DNA of 64,000 nt from Macrotis lagotis (lineage: Eukaryota; Chordata; Mammalia; Peramelemorphia; Peramelidae): positions 185,692,306 through 185,756,305 of the forward strand of contig NC_133661.1 of assembly GCF_037893015.1 (NCBI RefSeq), read 5' to 3'. How positions within the stretch are numbered: the stretch's first letter is position 1; every line of letters starts with the position of its first letter. The translations under genes and the position numbers were made by a program. This document shows, in pieces, positions 21,605-33,949 of this stretch. Under the pieces are notes generated by a model, which saw only the letters and a program-made list of their open reading frames with translations, searched no databases and was not told the origin of the DNA.

Positions 21605-22900
21605 CTCTTCACTCAACAGAAATTTATTAAGTACCTATCAAGGAACCATGCTAGGCCTTGAGTATATAAAGATAAAATGAAAGGACCTACCCTCAAGGAG
21701 TTTATATTCAATTGGGTGGTACAATAGGTATCCAGAGAAGTAAATACAAAATAAGTACCAAGTTATTTTTACAAGGGGAGAGGAGAAGGCAGTAGCAAAT
21801 GAGGAGTGGGAGGTCAGGGTAGGCATTTTGTAGAAAAAGGCCCTTGAACTAAGCCTCAAAGGAAGTTAGGAATTCTAATTAAATGAAGAAAAGAGTACAT
21901 CTAGGCATTGCCTGGAACCAATGGTGAATGATTTTAAAACTCCAAAGAACAGAACTTGGCTTTTATCCTAAAGCAAGAAGGAACCACTGGAACATCTTGA
22001 GTAACATGGTCACTTGAGTGACACGTGCTTTAGGAACATCAGTTTGTCAGATATGTGAGGAATAAATTGAATGGGGAGTAACTAGAAAAAGGGAGATCTG
22101 TTAGGATGATTCTGCAGTGTTTCCAGCAAAAGGTAGTAAGGTCCTGAAAGTTGGGTGAATGGGAAGAAAGAGAGAGATGTAATACATGTAGAGCAGAATG
22201 GACCAGATGACCAAAGATGGAGAAAAGGGTTGAAGGAATGAGAAGAGCTGAGTGTAAATACAGGGTTGCAAACCTGTGAAACTAGAAAGATAGTGATGTC
22301 ATCAATAGAAACAGGGAAATTAGGAAGAGGGAAAAGAGAGTGATTTCTGTTTTGAGATGCCTTCAGGATAAGAAATTGAGACTATCCAAAAAAGAAGCTG
22401 AAGATATAGGAGTGGGTCTGAGGAGAGACTGGGGTCATCTATTTAGAGAAGATAATTGAACTTATAGATGATAAGGTCACTGAGAACAATGATAGAAAAT
22501 GACTAAGAACAGAGCCCTGGAATATGGTCACATAAGGTGGATGGGAAATTAAAAATATTCCAACAAAGAAGACTGAGGATTGGCCAGACAGGTATAATAA
22601 CCAAAAGTAGTATATTACCAAAACCCAGAGAGAAGAGAGTAATCAGGATGAGAGGAGAGTCAAAGGTGTTAAAATCTTTAGAGAGGTGAAGAAGGATGAG
22701 GACTAAGAAAAGACTATAGGATTTGGAAATTAAGAGTTCATTGCTAATCTTGGAAAAAGCAGATTCAATTGCATCATATTAGAAGTCAGACTGAAAAGGG
22801 CTGAGAAATGAAAGGAGGCAGCAATGATGGGAGATGTTTTTGTTCAAGGTTGGGCAAGGGAAGAGATATAGGATGAAAGCTGAAAGGGAAGTGACTTGGC
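21605..22900 (-). mobile_element. L2 LINE, 3' end through reverse transcriptase
   Basis: The plus strand starts with the antisense L2 end (CAGAAATTTATTAAGTACC) and continues through the antisense RT region (GAGGTGAAGAAGGATGAGGA; GGGCAAGGGAAGAGATATAG). About 1.3 kb, heavily diverged. Confidence 0.7.
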
Positions 22901-23277
22901 CATGATCACACAACTAGCAGGTTTAGATCTGAGACTTAAGCAGCCATGAACCAACTCTACTGATTTTTGTCAGAACTGTGTCTTTGTATCACAGCAGCTA
23001 ATAATTATGGAAATTGCTAAATGGAAGTCGGAGAATAAGGCAGTGTTCAATGTTATCCTAGTATTTCTAAAACAGCAACATTAGAAGGGATTTGAAGTCA
23101 GAGGATTTGGGTTCAGATCTCTACCTGTATGACTTTGGGCATGACTTCTCTTTTTTCAGTTTCTTCATATAGAAAGTCAAGGGGTACTTTATAGTTATAA
23201 ATCAAAGTATAATATCCATTTTCTATTTCTCAGATGGTAGCCTGGGGGGTCTCCTTCTTCTGTTAAAATAGTATTCA

Positions 23278-23790
23278 ATTGGAAACCGAAGGGATACCCA
23301 TCAGTTGGGTAATAATTAGATAAATTATGACATATGACTGTGCTGGAGTACTATTTTTCTGTAAGAAACTATGAGTGAGTGGACTTCAGAAAAGCCTTTA
23401 AAGACTTGCATGAAGTGAAGTGAGCAGAATCAAGAGAATACTGTACACATCAACAGCAACACTGTGAAATGATCAAATATGATGGACTCATATTTGCTCT
23501 CAGTTCAGTGATCAAGGAAAATCCTAAAAGACTTGTGATGGAAAATGCCATTCACATCCAGAGAAAAAATTATGGAGTCTGAATACAGAGCAAGGATTAC
23601 TATATTCATTTTTAAAAACTTTGTTTTTTCTTTCTTTCTCATGGTTTCTTTCCCCTTTGGTTCTAATTTTTCTTTCACAACATGACTTAAATGGAAATAT
23701 GTAAAACCTAATGATACATGGTATTCACTGACATGGGGGGAGGGGAGGGAGAGTGGTTGAAAAATGTAGAACTCAAAAGTTTACAAAAAG
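23278..23790 (+). mobile_element. L1 LINE, 3' end
   Basis: Includes the end of ORF2 (CAGTTGGGTAATAATTAGAT; GTGCTGGAGTACTATT) and the 3' UTR (GATGGAAAATGCCATTCACA; TTTCTTTCTCATGGTTTC). Truncated at the 5' side. Confidence 0.7.
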
Positions 23791-23912
23791 ATGAATGTCT
23801 TTATGATGATGTTACTACTTGGCTTAAGCCCAGCATCAGTCATTGGTTGGCTAGCAATGGTATAGTCACTGATGACTTATTGGATGCAGAGCATCATTCC
23901 AGGTGCTGGAGA

Positions 23913-24246
23913 AGATGTGTTGTCATTTGTCCTTCATTCTCAAAGATGACCATGACATCAAGGAAGGTGATGCCATGACAAGCACATGAATTAGATTTGA
24001 GTGAGTGGTGCTGTGCTAAGTCACCAGCCTCACTTCCTTCTCCAGAGCCATCTGGGTCCAGTGACCAGATATGAATCAAGACAACTGGAGATGGCCCTAG
24101 ATGTGAGGCATCAGGGTTAAGTGACTTGCCTAAGGTCACACGGCTAGTAAGTGGCAAGTAATCTGAGGCTAGATTTGAATTTTTGTCCTAACTCCAAGGT
24201 TAATACTTTATCCACAGTGCCATCTATTACCCACTGTGCCATCTAC
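23913..24246 (-). mobile_element. marsupial SINE with CTTCGAGAATAAAGGAC-type tail, left arm of an inverted pair
   Basis: The plus strand reads GTCCTTCATTCTCAAAGATG, GACAAGCACATGAATTAG, TCCAGAGCCATCTGGGTCCA, then the reverse tRNA-like head. Same family as 24247-24545 but inverted. Confidence 0.8.
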
Positions 24247-24545
24247 CTGCTAGGCAGAGGATAGAGCACTGGTCCTGGAGTCAGAAGGACCTGGGTTCAA
24301 ATCCAACTGCAGACACTAGTTGTGTGACCTTGGGCAAGTCACCTAACCCTGATTGTCTCACATCCAGGGGCATCTCCAGTTATCCTGATTCATATCTGGC
24401 CACTGAACTGAAACAGCTCTGGAGAAGAAAGTGAACTTAGTGACTTAGCACAGTACCCCCCCATCCATATCAAATTCATATGCTTGTCATGGCATCATCT
24501 CTCTGATATGGTCTTCTTCGAGAATAAAGGACAAACAACAACACT
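24247..24545 (+). mobile_element. marsupial SINE, right arm of an inverted pair
   Basis: AGAGGATAGAGCACTGGTCC head, GTGTGACCTTGGGCAAGTCA, ATCCAGGGGCATCTCCAG, and the tail CTTCGAGAATAAAGGACAAA. The heads of the two copies abut. Confidence 0.8.
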
Positions 24546-24607
24546 GATAGCTAGATAGCTTGATGCTGATTGAGGATCAAGCCAATTTTACATAGAGAGT
24601 GAAAGAA

Positions 24608-24758
24608 GGGGCAGCTAGGTGGTGAAGTGGATAGAGCACCCACCCTGGAGTCAGGAGGTATTAAGTTCAAATATGATCTCAGACAATTATCTAGCTGTGT
24701 GACCTTGGGCAAGTCACTTAACCCTATTGCCTTGCCACCCCCCCCAAAAAAAACAAAG
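24608..24758 (+). mobile_element. marsupial tRNA-derived SINE
   Basis: GGGGCAGCTAGGTGGTGAAG head, tRNA-like part, CCCTATTGCCTTGCC and an A tail. Confidence 0.88.
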
Positions 24759-24759
24759 A

Positions 24760-25910
24760 ATGAAGGGCAACCAACAAACAACTCTATTGGTAGTAGAGAG
24801 TGAAGGAAGCAGAGTAATTTCCTCTTATTTCTTGTATTTAGATGTCATTCCTATCATTCCCTTATCATTCCCCATCATTTCCTAGGACTCCATTATTATA
24901 CAGCAACTGCACAGGTATTTAGTGCAATGGATTGTTAACTTAGATCAAAACTTATAGGGTCTAGAAATTTAGGATTAGAGTCATAATTCTGGTCAATAAG
25001 CTGGGGTCCAACCAACAGGGAGAGAACTACACTGTGGATCAAGAGGACAACTGTGGTGAGGGCAGAGGGATACAGATTGATTGGCTTTACTAGAATGAAC
25101 TGGGAAAGGGAGATGTGCCACTAGATGGCAGAAGAGGTTAAGAGACATTGGACCATGACTTTCCCTTCACTAATTTGCCTTTCCTTGAGTCAGAGCTCTT
25201 GGGCCACACCTTCCTTTGCTTTGTTAAGAACCCTGAATCCTAAAGCTAATACTATCTATGTACAGAGCAACACACATGATGGGGAGAGGCCAAGACATTT
25301 TATGTCCAAGAATTCTTGCTTCAGAACACTCTGTTCATAGTAGAAGTCACTGAGACCAGAGGGTGGCCACTGGTGGATGGGGAAGGAGATTAAATTTGAT
25401 TCTAGACCTGCTTGTTTATTCTGGTAATGTTCATTTCCACATCTAGATTTCCTCCAACCTCTGTCACCGAGTTTCCCAGTCATGGCATTTGAGAGCCTGG
25501 ATGATAACAGTGGATGGAAAACTGGACATGGGTTGAGATCCCTCTTCAGACACTCACTAGCTGGGTGACCATTGGCCAATCGCTTATCCTGTCTAAGTCT
25601 AAGCTTCCCTATCTGCAAAATGGAGCACTGTTGGGAGGCTTTTTCAAGCTTTAAATTGTAAGTGAATGTTAGTTATTCCCACCTTCCCCCTTTTCTATTC
25701 CAAATACTTTTGTGGGAGATGAAATTAAATAGACATATTTCCCTACTGTCTTTGAACAAAAAAAGCAAAAACAACTTGTATGAAGATATTCATGGTCTAT
25801 GTCTAAACATGGACATATCAAGGGCTGAGTTTATTATTTTGTTGGAAGAGGTAACTCCAAAATGAAGATCTCCTTTTACTAATAAAGGTCAATGCAACTT
25901 GGTCTTTTTT
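24760..25910. other. intergenic, no recognised gene
   Basis: A MIR-like patch lies around 25510-25640. Otherwise nothing recognised. Confidence 0.4.
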
Positions 25911-25914
25911 TCTT

Positions 25915-26200
25915 TAAAAAAATATTTTTAAATGACTCTAAAACCTTGAGATGGAAAGTGTCATCCACATCCAAAGAACTATGGGGTCTGAATATAGATC
26001 AAAGCTTACTATCTTCATTTTTTAAAATGTTTTTTTCTTTCTCATGATTTTTCCATTTTGTTCTGATTCTTCTTTCACAGCATGACTAATATAGAAATGT
26101 GTTACATGATTGTGCATGTATAACTTCTATCAGATTACTTGCTATCTTAGGGACGAGGGAGGGAAGGGTAAAGAGGTAAAAAATTTTACAGAAATAATTT
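25915..26200 (+). mobile_element. L1 LINE, 3' UTR fragment
   Basis: Matches the 3' part of the L1 at 23278: GATGGAAAGTGTCATCCACA, CTTTCTCATGATTTTTCC, CAGCATGACTAATATAGAAA. Confidence 0.65.
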
Positions 26201-27698
26201 TTATTTAAATATTTTCCAATTACATGTAATTTTTTTCCAACAATATTTTAAAATTCTCTCCCTCCTTCCTTGCCTTTATGCCCTCCATGAGGAAGTACTT
26301 GAGTATAAAAATAAGGTCATTCAAAACGTATTTCCATATTAGCAGTGTTTCTGCAACTTTGTCTCAGACATTAAATAACTTGGGCAGGACCAGAGAAGTC
26401 TGAGGGAGGACCTGAACCCAGATCTGAAGCTGTACCCTATCCATTTTAACACACACACTCTGTGTATTGCCTACCCATTAAACTTGAAATGAAAAATAGA
26501 ATCTATTTCCTAAATATGTACAAACCAGACATTTACTTGCGCCTTCATCACCATTTGGATTCATTACCATTCACCACTGGTGAAGAGAGATTTTCCCTGC
26601 CTGGCTTATCTGGATCTCAGGCTGAAGTCCCCTTTGGCTCATTTGCACAAATATGCAGCCATAAAGAAGAAGGTTCAGTGAGATCTAATTTCCCCCCCTT
26701 CATTTGCCCCCTGGCTGCATTTTTTTAAAGAGCATTTCAGCAAGGAGAGAAAATGTCGAGGATGGGGGAAAACAAGAGGAGTAGGCAAAGGGCCAAGGTG
26801 GAAAGGTCCTAGAAGAGCTGCAGGAGGCCAGTCCTGGGGGGAGAAGAAAAGGGGAAAATGGGCCAGAAAAATAGCTGCTTCTGTGCATGGGAATTGAGAG
26901 AGCTGGCTTACACTCATTCCCATCCCATTGGTCCTGTGGAGGATGGTGGCCCTGTCCCTCCCAGGGGCCCGCAGCTGGCGGGTAGAAGAACTGGCTAAAA
27001 GTTGTGCAAATCCCAACCCATGCCCCATGGAACGCTGCCTTTTTTTTGGTAGGCCAACAGCAGCCGTTTCTTGCTTTCATGTGTGGGGGGTAGAGAAATG
27101 GTGTCAGAGACACAAGGAAATGACTACTGTTTACTCTTCTGAATTTTAAAATTTCTTCTCAGTATCCTGAATCACCTTTTTTTCTGGATCTTTACTCTCT
27201 TCTGTCCAGCAAGCCATACCTAGTTCTAACAGAGGAAAGAAAAGGAAATGGGGTGGGGGGAACAACTCAGCTGAATTATGCAACATATCAACCAAGTGTG
27301 ACAGTATAGGGATTGTTCCAACCTATAGGTTCCCCCCTGGCCCCCCCACCTCTGTAAAGAAAGGAGATTGGCATTTTTCTTTTTTTTTTTTTTCCAGCCT
27401 TTGGGTGGTGAGAGTAGCTATGTATGAAAAGCCCAAGGACATGGATGGTCTACCCAAGCAGGATCAGATTCAGTCTTACATAATTCACTTTTTTTTTTGT
27501 GGAAAGGTTAATGGATGTATGGAAATGGAAACTGACCTACTTATATATATCAAGGAGTGGTCAGAAATAGGACTAGAACTCAGGTTTCCTAGTTGCCTAT
27601 GGCTTCCTTTCAATTGGATACCATGTCTCCTGTTCCCTCTGGAAGGGCCTGGAGGAGAGAGGCAGGCTTATTCTGATGACTCCAAGGTCATTTATTCA
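26200..27698. other. intergenic, no recognised gene
   Basis: A repeat-free patch at 26480-26740 and a G-rich patch at 26750-27080 stand out, but neither encodes anything recognisable. Confidence 0.4.
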
Positions 27699-27705
27699 TT
27701 CATCC

Positions 27706-27739
<34 letters not shown>

Positions 27740-27740
27740 T
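27699..27740. repeat. (ATCT)n microsatellite
   Basis: About ten ATCT units. Confidence 0.95.
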
Positions 27741-27774
27741 TTTGAGGTGCTTATTATTCTATTTATTTATTTTT

Positions 27775-28085
27775 TGGAGTGTTTATTATTCTCCAAGTTC
27801 ATTTCAATAAAAGCACCAATGATCTCTTTGGAGGTTTATGAAATCACTCTGTACCATTCATTCTCTCCCTGTCCTTGCAGCTATCATCTACTAAATCTCT
27901 GACTTCTATCTCCAGCTCAATATCTTCCTTTCCATACCTGCTATCTTCTTCTTGGGGGATTTCATGCTCATATCAAAGAGCCTTCTAACAACTAGACCTC
28001 TTTTAATTTCTTTACCTCTTCAATTCACAACCTCCTCCTTCATCCCAATTCAAAAGCAAGCCTGTAGAATTATACTCTAAACTAG
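27775..28085 (+). mobile_element. L2 LINE, internal ORF2 fragment
   Basis: TCTTCTTGGGGGATTTCATG with CTTCAATTCACAACCTCCTC matches the endonuclease part of L2 ORF2 (GDFN-type motif followed by a hydrophobic helix). Confidence 0.55.
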
Positions 28086-28200
28086 GTCCAACCCATGACC
28101 TGTGGGCCAATTGCTGCCCTCAAAGCCCATTCATGTAGCCCCCACAGCAGAACAGATGAACAAAGGTGCCAAGGTTGCAACATCACAGGGCAGAGCAGTT

Positions 28201-28372
28201 GTTTTTTTTTTTGTTTGTTTGTTTGTTTTAGGTTTTTGCAAGGCAAATGGGGTTAAGTGGCTTGCCCAAGGCCACACAACTAGGTAATTATTAAGTGTCT
28301 GAGACTTATTTGAACCCAGGTCCTCCTGACTCAGGGCCAGTGCTCTATTCACTGTGCCACCTAGCTGCCCCC
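28201..28372 (-). mobile_element. marsupial tRNA-derived SINE
   Basis: T/G-rich tail, GGTTTTTGCAAGGCAAATGG, CTAGGTAATTATTAAGTGTC, right end CCACCTAGCTGCCCCCC. Little diverged, so relatively young. Confidence 0.9.
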
Positions 28373-28679
28373 CAAATTATGCAGTCTTACAGATTACCCT
28401 AGTTCCCCTCCCCAAAAGATATGCATGTAGGAATTAGAATCTTTATTTTAATATATTATATAACTCATCATAATTGAAACAAACTATTTTTTACATAGTG
28501 AAAAATTAACATACATTTATTTGTATATCTGTTACTTTATTGTCTGTTGACATCAAATGTTTTATTGCAAATAGAATGTATAGAGTTGCAATCATTTATG
28601 CTACTTAAAGAAAAAGTTAAAGCTTTTTGACTAAGCAAAAATATCTAACATTTTACAAACATGTCCTGTTCATGATGCC

Positions 28680-30725
28680 TTTTTTTTTCAGAAAGATTTA
28701 TTTTGAATTTTACAATTTTCCCCCAATCTTGCTTTCCTCCCCCTACACTGGTATGCATTAATCTAAATTGAATGTGATGAGAGAGAAATGATGTCTTTAA
28801 GAAAGAAACAAAGTATGAGAGATAGCAAAATTACATAAGAAGATAACATTTTAAAAAACATTAAAGGTAATAGTCTTTGTTCAAACTCCACAATTCTTTC
28901 TCTGGATACAGATGACATTTTCCATCACAAATACTCCAAAATTGTGACTGATTGTTGTATTGTTGGAATGAACAAGTCCATTAAGGTTGATCATCACCCC
29001 CAGGTTGCTGTTAGGGTGTACAATGTTTTTCTGGTTCTGCTCATTTTGCTCAGCATCAGTTCATGCAAATCCTTCCAGACTTCCCTGAATTCCCATCCCT
29101 CCTGCTTTCTAATAGAATAATAGTGTTCCATCACATACAAATACCACAGTTTGTTAAACCATTCCCCAACTGAAGGACATTCACTTAGTTTCCAATTCTT
29201 TGACACCACAAACAGGGCTGCTATTTTTGTACAAGTGATGTTTTTACCCTTTTTCATAATGTATTCAGGGTATAGACCCAATGGTGGTATTGCTGGATCA
29301 AAGGGTATGCACATTTTTGTTACTTTTTAGGCATAATTTCAAACTGCTCTCCAGAAAGGTTGAATGTGTTCACAGCTCCACCAACAATGTATTAGTGTCC
29401 CAGATTTCCCACATCCCTTCCAACATTGATCATTGTCCTTTCTGGTCATATTGAGCAGTCTGAGAGGTGTGAGGTGGTACCTCAGAGATGCTTTAATTTG
29501 CATTTCTCTAATAATTTATGACTTAAGAGTAATTTTTCATATTACTATGGATCACTTTGATTTCTTCATCTGTAAATTGTCTTTGCATATCCTTTGACTA
29601 TTTGTCAATTGGGGAATGGCTTGTCTTTTTAAAAATTTGACTCAGTTCTCTGTATATTTTAGAAATGAGTCCTTTGTCAGAAATACTAGTTGTAAAAATT
29701 GTTTCCCAATTTACTACATTTCTTTTGATCTTGGTTACAGTGGTTTTGTCTGTGCAAAAGCTTTTTAATGTAATCAGAATTGTCTAGTTTATTTTTAATG
29801 ATGTTCTCCATCTCTTCCTTGATCTCCTAGTTTGCTTTTAATAGTTTTTTATATCTAAATCCTGTATCCATTTTGGTCTTATCTTGGTATAGGGTGTGAG
29901 GTGTTGGTCTAATCCAAGTTTCTGTCATACTAACTTCCAATTTTCCCAACAATTTTTATAGAAGAGAGAGTTTTTGGCCCAATAGCTGGACTCTCTGGGT
30001 TTATCAAACAGCAGATTACTATAATCAATTCCTGCTATTGCACCTAGTCTATTCCACTGATCCACCACTCTATTTCTTAGCCAATACCAAATAGTTTTGA
30101 TGACTGATGCTTTATTATATAATTTTACATCTGCTAGGGCTAAGCCACCTTCTTTTGCACTTTTTTTCATTAAATCCCTGGAGATTCTTGACTTTTTATT
30201 TCTACATATGAATTTACTTACAATTTTTTTAACTCATTAATTTTTTGGAATTTTGATTGGTAGGGCACTAAACAAATAGTTTGATTTTGGTAGAATTGTC
30301 ATTTTTATTATATTAGCTGGGTCTATCCATGAGCAGTTGATATTTGCCAAGTTATTCAAATCTGATTTTATTTGTGTGAGAAGTGTTTGATAATTATTTT
30401 CAAAAAGTTTCTGAGTCTGCCTTGGCAGGTAGACTCCTGGTATTTTATATTGTCTGAAGTTACTTTGAATGGGATTTCTCTTTCTAGCTCTTTCTGCTGC
30501 ATCTTGCTAGTCATATATAGAAATGTTGAGGATTTATGAGTTTATTTTATATCCTACGACCTTGCTAAAGTTGCTAATTATTTCTAGTAGTTTTATAGAT
30601 AATTTTTTGGGATTCTCTAGGTATACCATCATGTCATCTGCAAAGAGTTAGAGTTTCATCTCTTCCTTCCCTATTCTAATTCCTTCAATTTCTTTTTCTC
30701 CTCTTATCATAATGTCTTTTGTGGA
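28680..30725 (-). mobile_element. L1 LINE, 3' half of ORF2 plus 3' UTR
   Basis: Minus-strand frames contain L1 ORF2 C-terminal hallmarks: KLYNKASVIKTIWYWLRNR and DQWNRLGAI (29925-30170), then CIPFDPAIPPLGLYPEY and KLWYLYVMEHYYSIRK (28994-29314). 5'-truncated at about 30.72 kb, next to a CA run. ORF2 is interrupted but long stretches stay open, so it is younger than the other L1 pieces in the window. Confidence 0.85.
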
Positions 30726-30727
<2 letters not shown>

Positions 30728-30798
<71 letters not shown>

Positions 30799-30800
30799 TA
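30728..30800. repeat. (CA)n microsatellite
   Basis: About 35 CA units with one AA interruption, between the L1 truncation point and a SINE. Confidence 0.95.
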
Positions 30801-30803
30801 TAT

Positions 30804-30930
30804 ATTTTTTTTTTGTAAGGCAATGGGGTTAAGTGGCTTGCCCAAGGCCACACAGGTAATTATTAAGTGTCTGAGGCTGACTCCTGACTCCAGGGCTGGT
30901 GCTCTATCCACTGCGCCACCTAACTGCCCC
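30804..30930 (-). mobile_element. marsupial tRNA-derived SINE
   Basis: TTTTGTAAGGCAATGGGG through CCACCTAACTGCCCC; a small internal deletion removes part of the tRNA-like region. Confidence 0.85.
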
Positions 30931-31624
30931 AAGTATGTATATTTTCTAGAAACCTTTTTCCTGTGTAAAGCATACAAAAAGTAAAAATATAACAAAAATT
31001 TCAGATGAGCATATTGAAAATATCCTTTGCACTGCTATAACCTCTATCAAACCAGATATAAATGCATTTATTAAAAAAGCAGGCTCAATGTTCACATTAA
31101 AAATAGCATATTCATATTTTTGTTTAAAGAGTAAATGCTTTATTATATTCATTAATTTTTGTTACTTTTTAATTATATTCATTGGTAATATGGGTTACAT
31201 TACAGTCAAATAAATATTAAATTTCTGTTAGTTATCATAGTTCAGAAGAGCTAAAAGGTTGGATACTCCTAGACTATATAACAATAGGAATTGTGCTATC
31301 TTTAGAATTTCTACTTTGGAATTCTACACTTAATTGGGGAAGGAGAAGAAGGTCAGAAGGACAAGCTTTCAATCTGATCAGAACCTTCCCTTCATTCTGA
31401 ATTTGCTGCTTGCCTTTATAAGGGTCTCTGGTTGATGTATCCATTTGCTCCCAATCTATCCCCCACATTCTTGCATCACTTGCCTTAGTCCATTTAAATA
31501 CTTCAATAGTGGTACAGTGAAAAGAATGCTAGCTCAGGCATCAGAGGATCTAGGCTCATAATCCTGGTTCTACCCCTTACTACCTCTGACACAGTCATTT
31601 CATTGAACCTTCTGTGGCAGAGAT
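30931..31624. other. intergenic, no recognised feature
   Basis: AT-rich, no family recognised. Confidence 0.4.
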
Positions 31625-32565
31625 ATAAAAAGAGAGGCAAAAGACAATTCCTGCTGCCCCTTAGGAGCTCACAATTTAATGGGGGAAAATATTGAGTATA
31701 CAAATGTGTACAAAGGAGTTATACATGGGAACAGCAGGAAATAATTGTAATTATAATTAAGAGGGATTTCTTGGAGATGATAGGATTTTGGTTGGAACTT
31801 GAAGTCAAGGAAACCAGTGGTGAGATAGGAAGGAGAACCTTCTAGGCTTAAGGGACAGCCAGAAAAAAATGACTAGAGTAGAGATATTGAATAGCTAATT
31901 TGAGAAAAAGCAAGGAGACAGTGTTACTAGTCATTTGGATCAAAAAGTACATGGAGGGAGCATAAGGTATAAGAAGACTGGAAAGGTTGTGGGGGGTGGG
32001 GGGTAAGATTGTGAATGCCAAGCAGAGGATTATGTACTGATCCTGGAGTGGATAGGGAGCCACTGGAATTTGTTAAGTAGGGGTGGGGATGACATGACTA
32101 AACTTGCTCTTTAGGAAAATCACTTTGGTGGCTGAAAGAAGAATAGAATGGACTGGAGTGAGGAGGGATGTGTGACTGGAAGATGAAGGATAATTTATTC
32201 TCAGCAGTAGTAGAGAAAATTAGAAGGGGGAAGGGTTTGAGAGAAAAAGATAATGAATTCTGTTTTTGCACACGTTAAGTTTAAGGTGTCTACTGGATAT
32301 CCAGTTGGAGATGTCTAATACAGCCAGAGATGAGCAACCAGAGGTGGTCAGAAAGGTTAGATCTGGATAAGGAGATTTGAGAACCATTGACATAGGGATA
32401 GTATTTAGATCCCTGGGAGCAGATGAGAGCAACAGTGAATAAGTATTGAAGGACTAAGAGGGTCCCGGAGAATCTGAGCCCTAAGGGACACTGACAGTTA
32501 AGAGGTGTGTCCTGGATGAGGATCCAGAAATGAAATTGAGATGGAGCAGTTGGATAAGTAGGGAA
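31625..32565 (-). mobile_element. L2 LINE, reverse transcriptase to 3' region
   Basis: A minus-strand frame at 32220-32432 reads DISNWISSRHLKLNVCKN, matching the L2 ORF2 motif DISxWMSxxxLKLNxxKTE. The plus strand shows AGGAGCTCACAATTTAATGG and GAAAATCACTTTGGTGGCTG, the antisense of the L2 3' part. Confidence 0.8.
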
Positions 32566-32784
32566 ACCTCCTTTGTTATTCTAAGAGATCCATGGCTGCC
32601 AAGCATTACTAGAGGAAAATAATGAAATTGAGCCCATTCCACACCTCCGAGCAAGGCAGTCATAGGGATTCCAAGTGTCTAGGACAGGATCCAGAGACTG
32701 TCTTTATTGTTATATTTTACTTTGAACTGGTCTGTCTCATTGAGGTATTTATGCGCAGGCTGTCTAGGCCACTCATCAGGTGGT

Positions 32785-33078
32785 GATGATATTTGCTCTT
32801 CACTCTCAAAAAGTGATGCCATGACAAGCAAGTGAATTGGATTTGGGTGAGGGGTGCTGTGCTAAGTCACCAGTCTCATTTTTTCCTCTGGAGCTGTTTG
32901 GGTCCAGTGGCTAGATATGAATCAGGATGACTGGAGATGGTCCTGGATGTGAGGCAATCAGGGTTAAGTGACTTGCCCAAGGTCACCCAGCTAATATTGT
33001 CAGCTGTCTAAAACTGGATTTGATTTCAGGTTTTCCTGACTCCAGGGTTGGTGCTCTATCCACTGTGCCTAGCTGCCA
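32785..33078 (-). mobile_element. marsupial SINE, same family as 23913-24545
   Basis: AGTGATGCCATGACAAGCAA, GGTCCAGTGGCTAGATATGA, CTTGCCCAAGGTCACCCAGC, CTCTATCCACTGTGCCTAGC. Confidence 0.8.
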
Positions 33079-33380
33079 AAATTTTTCACCATATACTGTG
33101 ATGAAAATATCTTAGTGAGAATACTTTGCAGACATGTCTGTTGAGGTCCTTTTTCACCTTCAAATTCTGACTCTGTAATGTAGTCAAGTTTGTATTTATG
33201 ATTTTTCAATAGGGTAATCTGGTAGTTCCCCAATGACAGCCTGTATAACAATTACCTGGGCATCCAACTGACAAGTGTTGCCACTGGCAACAAGTGGGGC
33301 TTTGGATATCTATAATCTGTTTCTGGGACGATCATGCAAAGTAAGCAAATGCTCTACCAAATTAGGTCAATGGTATAATT

Positions 33381-33516
33381 TTCTTTTTCTGGGGGAGTTA
33401 AGTGACTTGCCCAAGGTCACACAGTCTTTGTCAAGGGTCTGAGGCTAGATTTGAATTCAGATTGTCCAGACCCTAGGGCCAGTGCTCTCTTCATTGAGCC
33501 ACCTAGCTGTCCCTCA
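33381..33516 (-). mobile_element. marsupial tRNA-derived SINE
   Basis: TTAAGTGACTTGCCCAAGG, CTGAGGCTAGATTTGAATTC, GAGCCACCTAGCTGTCCCT. Confidence 0.8.
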
Positions 33517-33949
33517 ATGGCAGAACTTTTAGTGGATAACAGAGAAAGTATCATTATAGGAGGAAATCCTTGATGAACAAACAAACACAAAAGATTTTCA
33601 AGTGTCTACTTATGGCCTGCTTTTAAAGGAAAATTCTAAAGAAAGAACTGGGTTTGACTTGTAGGGCAAAAAGAGACCACAAGGTACCAAAAGATATGGA
33701 ATAAGTAAGTGAGAATAAGATGAGGTTAAGGAAGGGCCCAAGGAGAAGGTGAATGCTGGGTCAAGTTTGGAAGGAGAGAGAGTGATGAGAACTGCTAAAG
33801 AGGAGTGGGGGGGGGAATATTTTAATTAGAATTGCTAGTCTAGAGGAGAGGTTATATTGGAAGAGCATTCAAATTCAAGTAGTATGTGACAATAATGTAT
33901 GTGACTTGTTCAATTTTGAGTAACATATGGTAAAAAGATATGGGATATC

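Noticed and set aside
24247-24400. tRNA-like A-box and B-box sequence
   Set aside because: It is the head of a SINE; no standalone tRNA fold or anticodon arm was supported here or in the other SINE heads.
30648-30995. Frames on both strands with long His-Thr or Cys-Val runs
   Set aside because: A translated CA microsatellite joined to L1 and SINE sequence.
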